Shown piece after piece: positions 55,608 through 64,000 of a DNA stretch of 64,000 nucleotides. The notes under the pieces are model-generated. The model saw only the letters and a list, made by a program, of their open reading frames with translations. It did no database searches and was not told where the DNA came from. This stretch comes from Paenibacillus durus ATCC 35681 (GTDB taxonomy: Bacteria > Bacillota > Bacilli > Paenibacillales > Paenibacillaceae): the NCBI RefSeq assembly GCF_000993825.1, contig NZ_CP011114.1, positions 5,394,001-5,458,000 on the forward strand, given 5' to 3'. Each line of letters opens with the position of its first letter. Position 1 is the first letter of the stretch. A program made the translations under genes and the position numbers.

Positions 55608-57038
55608 ATGGTTCGGAAAAAGCGCGGAATCAGCCGCCGTACGGCTGTCCGGCTTGTGCTTGCCGCTGTGATCCTCGCAGCTGCTCTGATTTACCGTGAA
55701 GCAGGAAATTCCCCTTTCGGGAAATCATCCGGTACGCTTCATGCCGCGGACAGCGGCGGAGCCGCCAAAGGAAGGGACGGCGCATCGTCCGATTCGGTAA
55801 TCTCCGCGACTCTGAACGGACAAGCAAACCCTGGCTTGTCAGTGCGCGGCAGCCAACCGATGCCGTTCGTCGGCCTGCCGCCTGCTTTTCCAGAAAGCCG
55901 GACGCCGGTATCCCGCATCTCTAGGGCCCCCGTAAGCAAGGCTAAAGCTATGCCGGCGGCCGCCCAGAAAAGTGTCGAGCCAAAGACGGTCTACCTCACT
56001 TTCGACGACGGGCCCAGCACCGTTACCCCCAAAGTGCTTGAGATTCTGCGGCGGGAGCGGGTAAAGGCGACGTTTTTTGTGCTCGGAGACCAGGCCGAAA
56101 CCCGCCCTGAGCTGATTAACGCGATCTGGGAACAGGGGAATGCCATCGGCAATCATACCTATAATCATAGTTATAAAGATTTATACAGCGGCTTTACACA
56201 TTTCTGGAGCCAAATCAAAAAAACAGAGGAAATCATCCGCCAGATTACCGGCGTGCGGCCGCAGCTTGTCCGCGCCCCCGGCGGAACATACGGACATTTT
56301 GATGATACCTACTTCCATCTGATGAAGCAAGCGGGCTACCTGGCGACGGACTGGACGGTGGACAGCGGCGATTCGGCACGGAGGGGAGTCCCGGCTGCTG
56401 AAATACTGAAGAACTCGGTTCAGGGTACCCAGTCTTCCAGAGTTGTTCTGCTGCTTCATGATGGAGCAGGACATCAGGCAAGCGCCAAGGCGCTGCCGGA
56501 AATCATTAAGAAGTATAAAGCGGCGGGTTATGTGTTCAAGACGCTGGACGCCGGCAGCGAACCTATTCAGTTCAAGACTCATCCGGGCAAGGGGGCCGCG
56601 AAACGAACAAAGCCTGACGAAGCATGGATCGCCGCCAATATAACCCCGAATGCCGCCTTGTTTGCGCCAGGAAAACCGTTGGCGGTGGCAGCGGGAATGC
56701 TGCAAGCCTCGCTGCAGCCGGGGGAATACCGGATTGAGAACGGCCAATATATCGTCCCGCTGCGGGCCGTAGTCGAGCGGCTTGGCGGACAGGTGAGCTG
56801 GGATACCAGAACTCACAGCGGCCTGGCGGTGCTGAATGGGCGGACAATAACAGCGGATACGGATGGCGGCGGACTCGCCTTTACCGCTGGGGCCGGGGAC
56901 CGGGGAGCAATCGCCTCGGAAGTTACTCTTCAAGGCGGCGCCATCTGGCTGCCGCTGAGGGATTTGCTGGAGTCCGCTGGACATCGCCTGCTCGGAGCGA
57001 CATCGGTTCCGGAAGAACGGAGGGTAAAAGCGTCCTAA
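55608..57038 (+). CDS. Membrane-anchored polysaccharide deacetylase
   Basis: 476 residues. A basic start and one helix (TAVRLVLAAVILAAALIY, 12-29) anchor or export it. The NodB domain (about 128-320) has the metal Asp in YLTFDDGPS, His pair in NHTYNHS, RAPGGTYG and the late LLLHDG. A C-terminal copper-amine-oxidase-like module (QYIVPLRAVVERLGGQVSWD) follows from about 370. Likely deacetylates peptidoglycan GlcNAc or another wall polysaccharide outside the cell. GGAGG precedes the ATG at 55608. The gap to DUF58 is about 100 bases. Confidence 0.9.
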   Translation: MVRKKRGISRRTAVRLVLAAVILAAALIYREAGNSPFGKSSGTLHAADSGGAAKGRDGASSDSVISATLNGQANPGLSVRGSQPMPFVGLPPAFPESRTPVSRISRAPVSKAKAMPAAAQKSVEPKTVYLTFDDGPSTVTPKVLEILRRERVKATFFVLGDQAETRPELINAIWEQGNAIGNHTYNHSYKDLYSGFTHFWSQIKKTEEIIRQITGVRPQLVRAPGGTYGHFDDTYFHLMKQAGYLATDWTVDSGDSARRGVPAAEILKNSVQGTQSSRVVLLLHDGAGHQASAKALPEIIKKYKAAGYVFKTLDAGSEPIQFKTHPGKGAAKRTKPDEAWIAANITPNAALFAPGKPLAVAAGMLQASLQPGEYRIENGQYIVPLRAVVERLGGQVSWDTRTHSGLAVLNGRTITADTDGGGLAFTAGAGDRGAIASEVTLQGGAIWLPLRDLLESAGHRLLGATSVPEERRVKAS

Positions 57039-57135
57039 AGCCGCACACACGAACACCGGGAATAATGCGAGGTCTGTCTTTTCCTTTTCATGGGAATAAT
57101 AATGACAAATCCCCAAGGAAAAGGAAGGATGTCCA

Positions 57136-58545
57136 TTGACGAAACCAATCCGCAGGCCCGATAGCCCTGCCGTTTCTCCGAATCCGAATCTGCCCGGTCA
57201 ATGGGCGCGGGCGCTGGCCGCAATGGGCATCATCGCAGGGCTGTACGGCTGGCTTGGCGGCTCTGCCCTGCTGTTTATCCTAATATTTATCGGGCTGGTG
57301 ATGCTTGGCGGACTCTTGCTGCAGGTGCTGGGCCCTAGTAAATTTGAGCTGGCCCGGACGCTCTCTCCGGTTCAGCCGACGGCGGGGAATAACGTGATGG
57401 TAACGGTTGATCTCCGTTTTCGCTGCCGGCTGCCGGTTCCCTGGATGATGATTGAAGAGCATTGGAGCTGCGGAGATCATCGTCTGCTGCTGTTCCCCGG
57501 ATTCCGGCGTACATTTCAATACACCTACAATCTGGAACGGCTGCCGAGGGGCCGCCAGCAGCTCCGTTCCTGCCGCGTTACCTGGGGGGATTTGCCGGGT
57601 TGGTTCACCGGCACAAACGCTCTCAAGGGGGAGCGGGAGTTTAAAGTATTGCCGGCTCCGCTGTATTACGGAGAGGTCTGCGCTGACTCCGGCGCCGGAC
57701 CAGGGGGAGTCTCAGCCATGAGCCGGAGATGGAAGGGAGCGGAGGAAGAGTCGGATATTCGAAATTATCAGCCGGGAGATCCGATGAACCGGGTGCACTG
57801 GAAAAATACGGCGCGGCGCGGCTTTCTGCAAAGCCGCGTTCCCGAGAGGGAGAAAGGGCGCATGTTCTGCGTCGTGCTGGACAACTGCCCGGCTTCCTAT
57901 GAAACGCCGTGGGAAGCGCTCCCTCCCCGGGGAAGTGGTTTGCCGGGAACTCCGGCCTTCGAGCTGGCCGTCTCAGCCGCCTTGGGTCTGCTGCTTACTG
58001 CGGAACGCGCAGGCTCCTACGCTCAATTGTTCACCGGCGGCTGGCCGGAAGGAATGGCGAGATACGAGGGAATGGGCATCATCCCGGCCAGAGTGCTGGA
58101 TACGCTTGCCGATGTGGCGCCGGATGGAACGCGTACGCTGGCAAGGCTGCTGGAGGATGCCTCCCGGCAGTGCATTCCGGGCATGAGTATTGCGGCGATC
58201 ACCGGCCGCCCGGACCGGGAAGCCGCGTTGACAATCTCCCGGCTGCTCGCTCAGGGGATCAAGGTGGATCTCTATTATGTATGGGACAGGGCGGCATCCG
58301 TTCAAAGCGCTAAGCAAGCCGCTTTGTACGAAGAGGCGGGCGGCCGATTCTCCGCTGTCCCTGAACGCATGCGGCAATGGAATGGGCAGCATACGGCTGT
58401 CTCTGCACGTTCCGCGCCCGCCGCGACCATCTGCGGCAGTCTGGGCAGACTGGGTGCGGGACTGTACTGCCTGGAGCATGCACTGCCTTACGGAGGCGGG
58501 GAGGGGACAGCGGATGAATTATCCCGCAAGCCGTCGGCGCGTTAA
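57136..58545 (+). CDS. DUF58 domain protein
   Basis: 469 residues. Two membrane helices near residues 25-60, then the DUF58 (VWA-like) region with [20 protein letters not shown] near 205-224. DUF58 proteins usually work with a MoxR ATPase and a membrane transglutaminase; here the transglutaminase follows with a 32-base overlap but no MoxR gene is adjacent. The TTG is preceded by AAGGAAGG. That site can partly pair with TCCTTTTC at 57082, so the leader may reduce translation. Confidence 0.86.
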   Translation: MTKPIRRPDSPAVSPNPNLPGQWARALAAMGIIAGLYGWLGGSALLFILIFIGLVMLGGLLLQVLGPSKFELARTLSPVQPTAGNNVMVTVDLRFRCRLPVPWMMIEEHWSCGDHRLLLFPGFRRTFQYTYNLERLPRGRQQLRSCRVTWGDLPGWFTGTNALKGEREFKVLPAPLYYGEVCADSGAGPGGVSAMSRRWKGAEEESDIRNYQPGDPMNRVHWKNTARRGFLQSRVPEREKGRMFCVVLDNCPASYETPWEALPPRGSGLPGTPAFELAVSAALGLLLTAERAGSYAQLFTGGWPEGMARYEGMGIIPARVLDTLADVAPDGTRTLARLLEDASRQCIPGMSIAAITGRPDREAALTISRLLAQGIKVDLYYVWDRAASVQSAKQAALYEEAGGRFSAVPERMRQWNGQHTAVSARSAPAATICGSLGRLGAGLYCLEHALPYGGGEGTADELSRKPSAR

Positions 58546-61381
58546 GCCTGTTGCTTCCTCCTCCGCAGCCTCATCTGGGATGATGTCCGGAACGGATGAA
58601 GCAGGGCAGAATAACCCGGATAGGCAGGACAGAACCGACAAGCGGGAGAGATTGGACAAGCGGAATCTACCGGACGGCGGACGAGAGAATGGTGGTGGGG
58701 GGCCGCGCAGCAGCCACGGCTCTGCGTCCATGTCCCGGTTTTGGAAGCGGCGGTCCGATGGCAGTGAGGGACCGCGCAGCGGCCGCGGCTCTGCGTCCAT
58801 ATCCCGGTTTTGGAAGTGGCGGTCCGATGGCAGTGAGGGACCGCGCAGCGGACGCGGCTCTGCGTCCATATCCCGGTTTTGGAAGCGGCGGTCCGGCAAA
58901 TCGGGAACTATGCATCAAGGGTCTGCATTGCCGCATATTGCCGGGTCCGGGCGTATAAACGGGACGGCTCGGATGGGTCGGAACGCTACACTAACGGACC
59001 ACGGAGACGGAGCTGCTCCCGAACCGTTGTCTTTAAGCTACCGGGCTCTGTTCTCCCTGTCCCTGTTCGGACTGTTCGCGGACTGGCTGCGTCCGCTGTA
59101 CCGGATGGATTTGGGGGCGGAGACGGAGAGGCTGCTGGGAGTTCTGGCGTTAATGGCCGCAGCGCTGCTTATCACCGGGTTGTTCCGGGCATCTCCTTGG
59201 CATACGCTTCCGGTCCAAGCGGCCATTTTTGCGCTGTCGTGGTTCTATTTATGCTCGTCGTCTGCGGGAGCGGCTTGGCCTGACGGTCTTCTCCAGGCTA
59301 TGGGGCATGACGGCCTCCTTCTCCTTTCCGGCAAAATCACTGAGATGACCGCCGCAAGCCGCCTTCTTATGCTGCTGGGAGGCTGGAGCCTGCTCGTCTT
59401 ATCGGTGCAGCATCTTGCGCTGTTCAGGGGAAGCACATTGCTGTTCACATCCGTGACGCTGATTTATCTGCTGATTCTGGATAAGGGTCTCGGAAGCGAT
59501 ACAGCCCCCGACATCATACTGGCCGGAGCGCTCATTGCGTGGATGCAAGGAATGAGCGGCCTGCCGCGCCTGCTGGAAAGTGCCCGGGCCGCGGCCCGAG
59601 TCCCGTTCCTCCGCTGGACCGGCGCCGCTTGCCTGCTGGCGGGGAGCCTGACGGCGGCGGCCTGGACCGGAGCAGAGCTGCCCGGCGGACAGCCGGACCG
59701 GGTTCAGCCGCTGAAGTCGGCTGCCCAGCAGCTGCGGGACTGGGCATTCGATGGACTGCGCAGCCGCGCAGCCGAGATTGCGGGGACTACAGGGACCACG
59801 GGATACAGCTCGGGTGGCGAACTGGGAGGGCCGCTCACGCGAAGCGGCGACCCAGTCTTCACGGTGGAAAGCCCACGTTCCACCTACTTGCGCGGAGAAA
59901 GCATGGACCGGTATGACGGACGCCGCTGGACGAAGGCGGCTGCTCCAGCCTCGCCGCTAAGTTTGACAGCCCTTTCTTCCGGGGATGCCAAGGCTGCGGG
60001 CGGGCGTATTCTTCGCCAGCGGTTCCGTTTCGCGTCTCCATCCGCAGGCGGTATTCCTGTATTTAGCGCGGGCAAGGTGTTATCTATCTCGGATGTCAGA
60101 CAACTGGACGGGAGCCGGCTCGGTTACATTCTGGCAGGCGGAGAGAAGGGAAGCTTCGCTCTGCCCGACCTGACAGGCTCCTCCAAAGTGACCGAATATA
60201 CAGTGGATTCGCTGCTGGCCGAGAGCGATCCCGCCGTACTGCGGAAGCTGGCGGGCAGCGACCCTCCTGAAATTGCCGCAGCCGGCCTAGAGCTTCCGTC
60301 CTCCCTGCCGCAGCGGGTCCGGAAGCTGGCCGCCCGCCTTACGGACTCCGCAGGCAGCCGGTACGACGCGGCCTTGGCCGTCCGCGATTATTTGCAAGTA
60401 ACGTACCCTTATACGCTGGATACGCGGGTGCCGCCGGAAGGGGCCGACTTTGTCGACGATTTTCTGTTCACGGAGAAGAAAGGGTACTGCGTCCATTTTG
60501 CCTCCGCGATGACCGTCCTGCTGCGCAGCTCCGGCATTCCGGCCCGGTATGTCCAGGGCTATGCCCCGGGCCGGAAGGCAGCGGGCCCCGGGCCGCAGCG
60601 GTATATGGTGACCCAGGGCGACGCCCATGCCTGGGTCGAGGTGTATTTTCCCGGCGCGGGCTGGGTCCCCTTCGACCCGACGCCGGCCTCGGCAGCGGGC
60701 CCCGCGCTGCCGGACCGCCCCTCGGCGGCTGCGCCCGCGCCGCCGGGAGGCCCCGCGCCCGCCACAGCCGGCGCGGGAATGCCGTCCGCCCCGGTTCCCG
60801 GGGGCGGACCGGGGCTGGCGCCGCCCGCAGCTGCGGCGGCGCTGCTTGCCGCCGCCGCGTGGCGCTGGCGGCGGAGCCTGGCGCTGCTGCGCCTCGGGCG
60901 CAGCGCCCTGCGCAGGGAGCGGCTGCTGCTGGCCGCGTCCCTGGTCTGGCGGGTGCTGGCCGCGCGCTACGGCCCGCCCCCGCCGGGGATGACGGGCAGG
61001 GAGTATGCCGCGTCCCTGCCCATTAACGATGCCGGACTGCGCGCAGCCGTCCGGCGGTTCGTCCGCCGCTGGGAGGCGCTGGCGTACGGCGGTGCGGGCG
61101 GCCCTGATCTGCGCCGGGCCGGTCCCGGTCCGCTTGGGCGGCATCTGCCCGGCGTTCCCGGGCAGGACTCCGCTCCGGCTGGCGACCGCTTGCCGGACTC
61201 CGGCCCTGCGCACAGCCTTCCGCAGCGCATACGCCGCTTAGCCAGCGGCTCTGCCATTCCGGCGGTATTCCCGGAACCCGCCCCGCCTTCAGAGGCTTGC
61301 GGATTCCCGGAGACGCCGGCTCTCTGGAGCGCAAGAGCATTTCTGCGCGATTGCCTGCGGATCGCTTTCTATTTGAGCTAA
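58514..61381 (+). CDS. TgpA-like membrane transglutaminase with tandem-repeat N-terminus
   Basis: 955 residues. The N-terminal ~140 are low-complexity and contain three near-identical 23-residue units (see repeat). Six or so helices (~185-385) follow, then the extracellular transglutaminase core with Cys in [16 protein letters not shown], His in [12 protein letters not shown] and Asp in PFDPTPAS. A Pro/Ala/Gly-rich linker leads to a last helix and a DUF4129 tail. The ATG is inside the DUF58 gene, with GGGAGGGG upstream; the frame to 58277 is not used. Function by family: peptidase or crosslinking at the outer membrane face. GC content is very high in the linker. Confidence 0.88.
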   Translation: MNYPASRRRVKPVASSSAASSGMMSGTDEAGQNNPDRQDRTDKRERLDKRNLPDGGRENGGGGPRSSHGSASMSRFWKRRSDGSEGPRSGRGSASISRFWKWRSDGSEGPRSGRGSASISRFWKRRSGKSGTMHQGSALPHIAGSGRINGTARMGRNATLTDHGDGAAPEPLSLSYRALFSLSLFGLFADWLRPLYRMDLGAETERLLGVLALMAAALLITGLFRASPWHTLPVQAAIFALSWFYLCSSSAGAAWPDGLLQAMGHDGLLLLSGKITEMTAASRLLMLLGGWSLLVLSVQHLALFRGSTLLFTSVTLIYLLILDKGLGSDTAPDIILAGALIAWMQGMSGLPRLLESARAAARVPFLRWTGAACLLAGSLTAAAWTGAELPGGQPDRVQPLKSAAQQLRDWAFDGLRSRAAEIAGTTGTTGYSSGGELGGPLTRSGDPVFTVESPRSTYLRGESMDRYDGRRWTKAAAPASPLSLTALSSGDAKAAGGRILRQRFRFASPSAGGIPVFSAGKVLSISDVRQLDGSRLGYILAGGEKGSFALPDLTGSSKVTEYTVDSLLAESDPAVLRKLAGSDPPEIAAAGLELPSSLPQRVRKLAARLTDSAGSRYDAALAVRDYLQVTYPYTLDTRVPPEGADFVDDFLFTEKKGYCVHFASAMTVLLRSSGIPARYVQGYAPGRKAAGPGPQRYMVTQGDAHAWVEVYFPGAGWVPFDPTPASAAGPALPDRPSAAAPAPPGGPAPATAGAGMPSAPVPGGGPGLAPPAAAAALLAAAAWRWRRSLALLRLGRSALRRERLLLAASLVWRVLAARYGPPPPGMTGREYAASLPINDAGLRAAVRRFVRRWEALAYGGAGGPDLRRAGPGPLGRHLPGVPGQDSAPAGDRLPDSGPAHSLPQRIRRLASGSAIPAVFPEPAPPSEACGFPETPALWSARAFLRDCLRIAFYLS
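58701..58895 (+). repeat. 69-bp coding tandem repeat, nearly three units
   Basis: Units begin at 58701, 58770 and 58839, each encoding [16 protein letters not shown] with small changes, an Arg/Ser/Trp-rich basic segment. The near identity of the DNA suggests recent slippage or unequal exchange. In-frame, so unit number can vary without breaking the protein. Confidence 0.85.
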
Positions 61382-61417
61382 AGAGGCAGCCGTTCGCACG
61401 GCCGCCTCTCGCTTTTT
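61382..61417 (+). terminator. Terminator after the transglutaminase gene
   Basis: AGAGGC and GCCG arms pair with CGGC and GCCTCT, followed by TTTTTG. Confidence 0.8.
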
Positions 61418-61604
61418 GCAGATAACCTGCGATTGTACATCTTTTGCCGTCTTGAAGCCGCCACTGCACAATATGCCTGGTAATATGCAGTTTTTTACCC
61501 GTTCAACCTCATATGCAGCCGGTACAGCCTCAAAATTCCTGCACAATCGTAGGAATTTCCCTGCTGACATACGCATTCGCTGGAAAAACCTGCACTTTAG
61601 TAGT
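61418..61604. other. Intergenic, with a second terminator-like hairpin
   Basis: ACTGCA..TAT and ATATGCAGT (61463-61491) form a stem followed by six Ts, although no gene lies between it and the previous terminator. Remainder is AT-rich with no coding frame seen. Confidence 0.4.
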
Positions 61605-61736
61605 TTTTTTGAGACTTCCACCCCTAAAGGGGCAAGCTGACACCTTCGGCATCAGTGGGATTCTTGGGTGGTAGTCGGATGTACATTTCTGCTACCCGTA
61701 GTTCCCCCAAGTTCAGGGCGATCTCATTCGCCTATC
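61605..61736 (-). ncRNA. Possible IS605-type right end / omega-RNA-like relic
   Basis: Read on the minus strand, TTGGGG and GGTAG arms (61664-61710), then CTGATGCC/GGTGTCAG (61637-61655), then CCCCTTTAGGGG (61621-61632) give three successive hairpins. They stand directly after a frame resembling the end of TnpB. That order (tnpB end, hairpins, CCCCTTTAGGGG-type end) recalls IS200/IS605 right ends, where the guide RNA scaffold is made. Interpretation is tentative. Confidence 0.4.
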
Positions 61737-61865
61737 CTAAAAAATCACAATCAACTTTACTTTGATCCCCTTGGTGTTACCGGCGCTACGGAGGCTACGG
61801 CCTACGCCTGCAATAATAAAGTTCAACGTTAGCTGTCCCAAACGGCGATTTCGAGTCCATCTCGA
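61737..61865 (-). pseudogene. Possible 3' remnant of tnpB (IS200/IS605)
   Basis: A minus-strand open stretch ending at 61737 reads LNFIIAGVGRSLRSAGN near its end, resembling the C-terminal NAAxNIxxAG segment of TnpB. There is no catalytic domain or upstream frame in the window, so at most it is a short relic. Chance resemblance is possible. Confidence 0.35.
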
Positions 61866-62042
61866 ATTCATATGCCCCGAGGGGTAGTGCTCGCAAAATA
61901 ATTGGCTTCAATTATTTATTAACTTCCTTATACGGGTCAGCCGAAGCTGTATTTTTCGGATGCGAAAGCACACTATGCATCTGTGAAAACTTTCCGCTAA
62001 AAGAATCCGTAAGCGATTACTTCGCAGCCTGTCCGCCTTTCC
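61866..62042. other. Intergenic upstream of guaA
   Basis: A short hairpin AAATAATTG/CAATTATTT lies at 61896-61917. No gene and no riboswitch seen. Confidence 0.5.
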
Positions 62043-62072
62043 TTGACGGTGCGAATTACGTTCTCGTATAAT
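62043..62072 (+). promoter_or_regulatory. Promoter of guaA
   Basis: TTGACG and TATAAT with an 18-base spacer. The transcription start would fall near 62079, only about 20 bases before the start codon. Confidence 0.75.
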
Positions 62073-62099
62073 GAATCCAACAATCAAGGGAGGCAAGCA

Positions 62100-63638
62100 A
62101 TGAACAAGCCAAATGAAATTATCGTTGTTCTCGATTTCGGTGGACAATATAACCAATTAATCGCGCGCAGAATTCGGGATTTAGGAGTATACAGCGAGCT
62201 TCTGCCGTACAATACGCCGATCGAACGGATCAAGGAACTTTCGCCTAAAGGTATCGTATTCTCCGGCGGCCCGATGAGCGTTTACGCCGAGGATGCTCCG
62301 CATGTTGATCCGGCGATTTATGATCTTGGACTGCCGATTTTCGGCATTTGCTACGGCATGCAGCTGATGGCCCATCAGCTCAGCGGCAAGGTCGAACGCG
62401 CCTCCAAGCGGGAATACGGCAAGGCGGATCTGAATTTTGAACCCGGCGCCATCCTAGTTAAAGGGCTGGAAGGCAGCCAGACCGTATGGATGAGCCACGG
62501 CGACCATGTATCTCTGCTTCCGGAAGGCTTCAAGCTTGATGCCGGTACCGAAAGCGCGCCGATTGCGGCGATGAGCCATGAAGGACGGAAGCTGTACGCG
62601 GTGCAGTTCCATCCCGAAGTGCGTCATTCCGTACATGGCAACGAGATGATCAAGAATTTCCTGTATGAAGTTTGCGGCTGTGAGGGCAACTGGACGATGG
62701 AATCCTTTATCGAGGATGCCATTCAGGATATCCGCGCCAAAGTCGGCGGCAAGAAGGTGCTGTGCGCCCTGAGCGGCGGCGTCGATTCTTCCGTTGTCGC
62801 CATGCTGATTCACCGCGCCATCGGCGACCAGTTGACCTGTATGTTCATCGACCACGGTCTGCTGCGCAAAGGCGAAGCTGAGAGCGTTATGGAGACGTTC
62901 GTCGGCAAATTCGATATTCACGTCGTCAAAATCGACGCCCGCGAGCGTTTCCTCGGCAAACTGGCCGGCGTAGACGATCCCGAGCAGAAGCGCAAGATTA
63001 TCGGCAACGAGTTTATCTACTGCTTCGATGAGGAATCTGCTAAGCTCGGCGATTTTGGTTTCCTTGCGCAGGGAACGCTGTATACGGATATCGTGGAGAG
63101 CGGAACCGCCACGGCGCAGACGATCAAATCGCATCATAACGTCGGCGGGCTGCCGGAGGACATGAAGTTCAGCCTGATCGAGCCGCTGAATACGCTGTTT
63201 AAGGATGAGGTGCGCAAGGTAGGCGAGGAGCTCGGCCTGCCGCATGCCATTGTATGGCGCCAGCCGTTCCCGGGTCCGGGTCTTGCCATCCGCGTGCTGG
63301 GCGAAGTTACGGAGGACAAGCTGACGATTGTCCGGGATTCGGATTACATTTTGCGCGAGGAAATCGCCAAGGCTGGGCTGGAGAGCGAAATCTGGCAGTA
63401 TTTCACCGCGCTGCCTAACATGAAGAGCGTGGGTGTCATGGGCGATGCCCGGACATACTCCTACACGGTAGGCATTCGCGCCGTAACGTCCATCGACGGC
63501 ATGACCGCAGACTGGGCACGTATCCCTTGGGATGTGCTGGAGAAAATTTCCGTCCGTATCGTTAACGAAGTCGAGAACGTCAACCGCGTCGTTTACGACA
63601 TCACCTCCAAGCCGCCAGCAACCATCGAGTGGGAATAA
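62100..63638 (+). CDS. guaA: GMP synthase (glutamine-hydrolysing)
   Basis: Aminates XMP to GMP. 512 residues. The class I amidotransferase domain has the catalytic Cys in [10 protein letters not shown] (near 85) and His/Glu in [10 protein letters not shown]. The ATP pyrophosphatase domain has the SGGVDSSV P-loop near 229, and the dimerisation tail ends KPPATIEWE as in all GuaA. AAGGGAGG precedes the ATG at 62100; the frame to 62043 overlaps the promoter. A terminator follows. The short leader leaves no room for a purine riboswitch. Confidence 0.97.
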   Translation: MNKPNEIIVVLDFGGQYNQLIARRIRDLGVYSELLPYNTPIERIKELSPKGIVFSGGPMSVYAEDAPHVDPAIYDLGLPIFGICYGMQLMAHQLSGKVERASKREYGKADLNFEPGAILVKGLEGSQTVWMSHGDHVSLLPEGFKLDAGTESAPIAAMSHEGRKLYAVQFHPEVRHSVHGNEMIKNFLYEVCGCEGNWTMESFIEDAIQDIRAKVGGKKVLCALSGGVDSSVVAMLIHRAIGDQLTCMFIDHGLLRKGEAESVMETFVGKFDIHVVKIDARERFLGKLAGVDDPEQKRKIIGNEFIYCFDEESAKLGDFGFLAQGTLYTDIVESGTATAQTIKSHHNVGGLPEDMKFSLIEPLNTLFKDEVRKVGEELGLPHAIVWRQPFPGPGLAIRVLGEVTEDKLTIVRDSDYILREEIAKAGLESEIWQYFTALPNMKSVGVMGDARTYSYTVGIRAVTSIDGMTADWARIPWDVLEKISVRIVNEVENVNRVVYDITSKPPATIEWE

Positions 63639-63667
63639 CCTAGTAAAAAATGAAGTGGTCCCCCACC

Positions 63668-63712
63668 AAAATCCCCACCAAGAAATTTTTCTTGATGGGG
63701 ATTTTCTTTTTT
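63668..63712. terminator. Terminator after guaA
   Basis: AAAATCCCC with CAAGAAA pairs with TTCTTG and GGGGATTTT, followed by CTTTTTT. It also lies at the 3' side of the convergent AraC gene. Confidence 0.85.
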
Positions 63713-63772
63713 AGAAATCTTAAGATGAAAACGAGAGAGTATTTAGTAAAAAATCAAATTCTGTTTGTTTTT

Positions 63773-64000
63773 CTAAAAGTTTGTCGGTGAAACGCCAAAC
63801 TTATTTTTAAATGCTCTCGAAAAGGAGTCCACATTTGCATATCCTACTTCCTCAGCAACTTCATAAACGGTTTTTTCACTGGTTTTCAGTAAAATTCTTG
63901 CTTGTTGCAGGCGATGAGCTTTTAAATATTGAACAGGAGGAACACCTATTTCTTTTTTAATAACCTGACTGAGATAAGCTGGAGTAAGGTTTATTGACTC
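63773..64000 (-). CDS. AraC family regulator, 3' end only
   Basis: The minus strand is open from the window edge to a TAG at 63773 and gives 75 residues of an AraC double helix-turn-helix: INLTPAYLSQVIKKEIG (first HTH) and VYEVAEEVGYANVDSFSRAFK followed by KNKFGVSPTNF (second HTH and the family's terminal signature). The sensor domain lies outside the window. The region is much more AT-rich than guaA, which may indicate transfer or simply a different gene class. The last window codon gives no start information. Confidence 0.9.
   Translation of the reverse strand, partial: ESINLTPAYLSQVIKKEIGVPPVQYLKAHRLQQARILLKTSEKTVYEVAEEVGYANVDSFSRAFKNKFGVSPTNF

Noticed and set aside
58701..58895. Repeats resembling a CRISPR array
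   Set aside because: Units are adjacent without unique spacers and are translated in frame inside the transglutaminase.
62043..62100. Purine riboswitch or PurR box before guaA
   Set aside because: The promoter leaves only about 20 bases of leader, too short for a riboswitch, and no paired PurBox was clear.

Overview
The window looks like a chromosomal segment of a moderately GC-rich Bacillota, most likely Paenibacillus or a close relative. Support for this: Gram-positive AGGAGG-type ribosome sites, frequent GTG/TTG starts, the EcsAB, YneF, bacilliredoxin, DedA, LCP and WYL-regulator repertoire, peptidoglycan-type exported proteins carrying copper-amine-oxidase-like domains, and intrinsic terminators after most units. 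The genus is inferred from overall character, not from a marker gene. No rRNA, tRNA or CRISPR array was found.

Layout. 1-5.6 kb: a truncated DHA2 drug exporter, a MarR regulator, an EntS-like exporter and ecsAB. 5.7-13.5 kb: housekeeping genes (HI0933-type flavoprotein, sporulation-type histidine kinase, bacilliredoxin, a NadE-like protein with altered motifs, acpS, mutY). 13.6-21.2 kb: sodA, queG, yneF-folE, a second SOD with a long N-terminal extension, an exported or anchored hydrolase and an IclR regulator. 21.2-26.4 kb: an intact-looking IS630 element with TA duplication, followed by an AT-richer block (MerR regulator, MFS exporter, CocE hydrolase) that looks acquired.

26.5-33.3 kb is the most interesting part, a compact sulfur locus: a CysM-like cysteine synthase, a JAMM protease, a MoaD/CysO-like sulfur carrier fused to a MoeB-type E1 and a rhodanese, a family 2A encapsulin shell, a cysteine desulfurase with a long low-complexity N-terminus (the expected cargo-loading domain), and an EpsC serine acetyltransferase. 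It joins a mycobacterial-style protein-thiocarboxylate cysteine route to an encapsulin sulfur compartment. One well-formed promoter with an inverted repeat just downstream sits at the head of the locus, a large foldback precedes the shell gene, and a terminator closes it.

33.3-47.6 kb: acnA, an amidase, ddl, a decayed uvsE, fabI, an IMPase, a GDSL esterase, def, hemL, an LCP ligase and bcp. 47.7-64 kb: a giant two-ATPase CoA-dehydratase activator, a WYL regulator divergent from an MFS exporter with a perfect 18-bp palindrome between them, DedA, a polysaccharide deacetylase, a DUF58/transglutaminase pair with an internal 69-bp tandem repeat, a probable IS605/TnpB relic, guaA and the 3' end of an AraC regulator.

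Two kinds of non-coding structure recur. One is a ~105-bp two-hairpin repeat family (three full copies, one partial) whose inner stem changes sequence but keeps pairing. The other is a pair of large foldback elements (12.0 and 29.5 kb).
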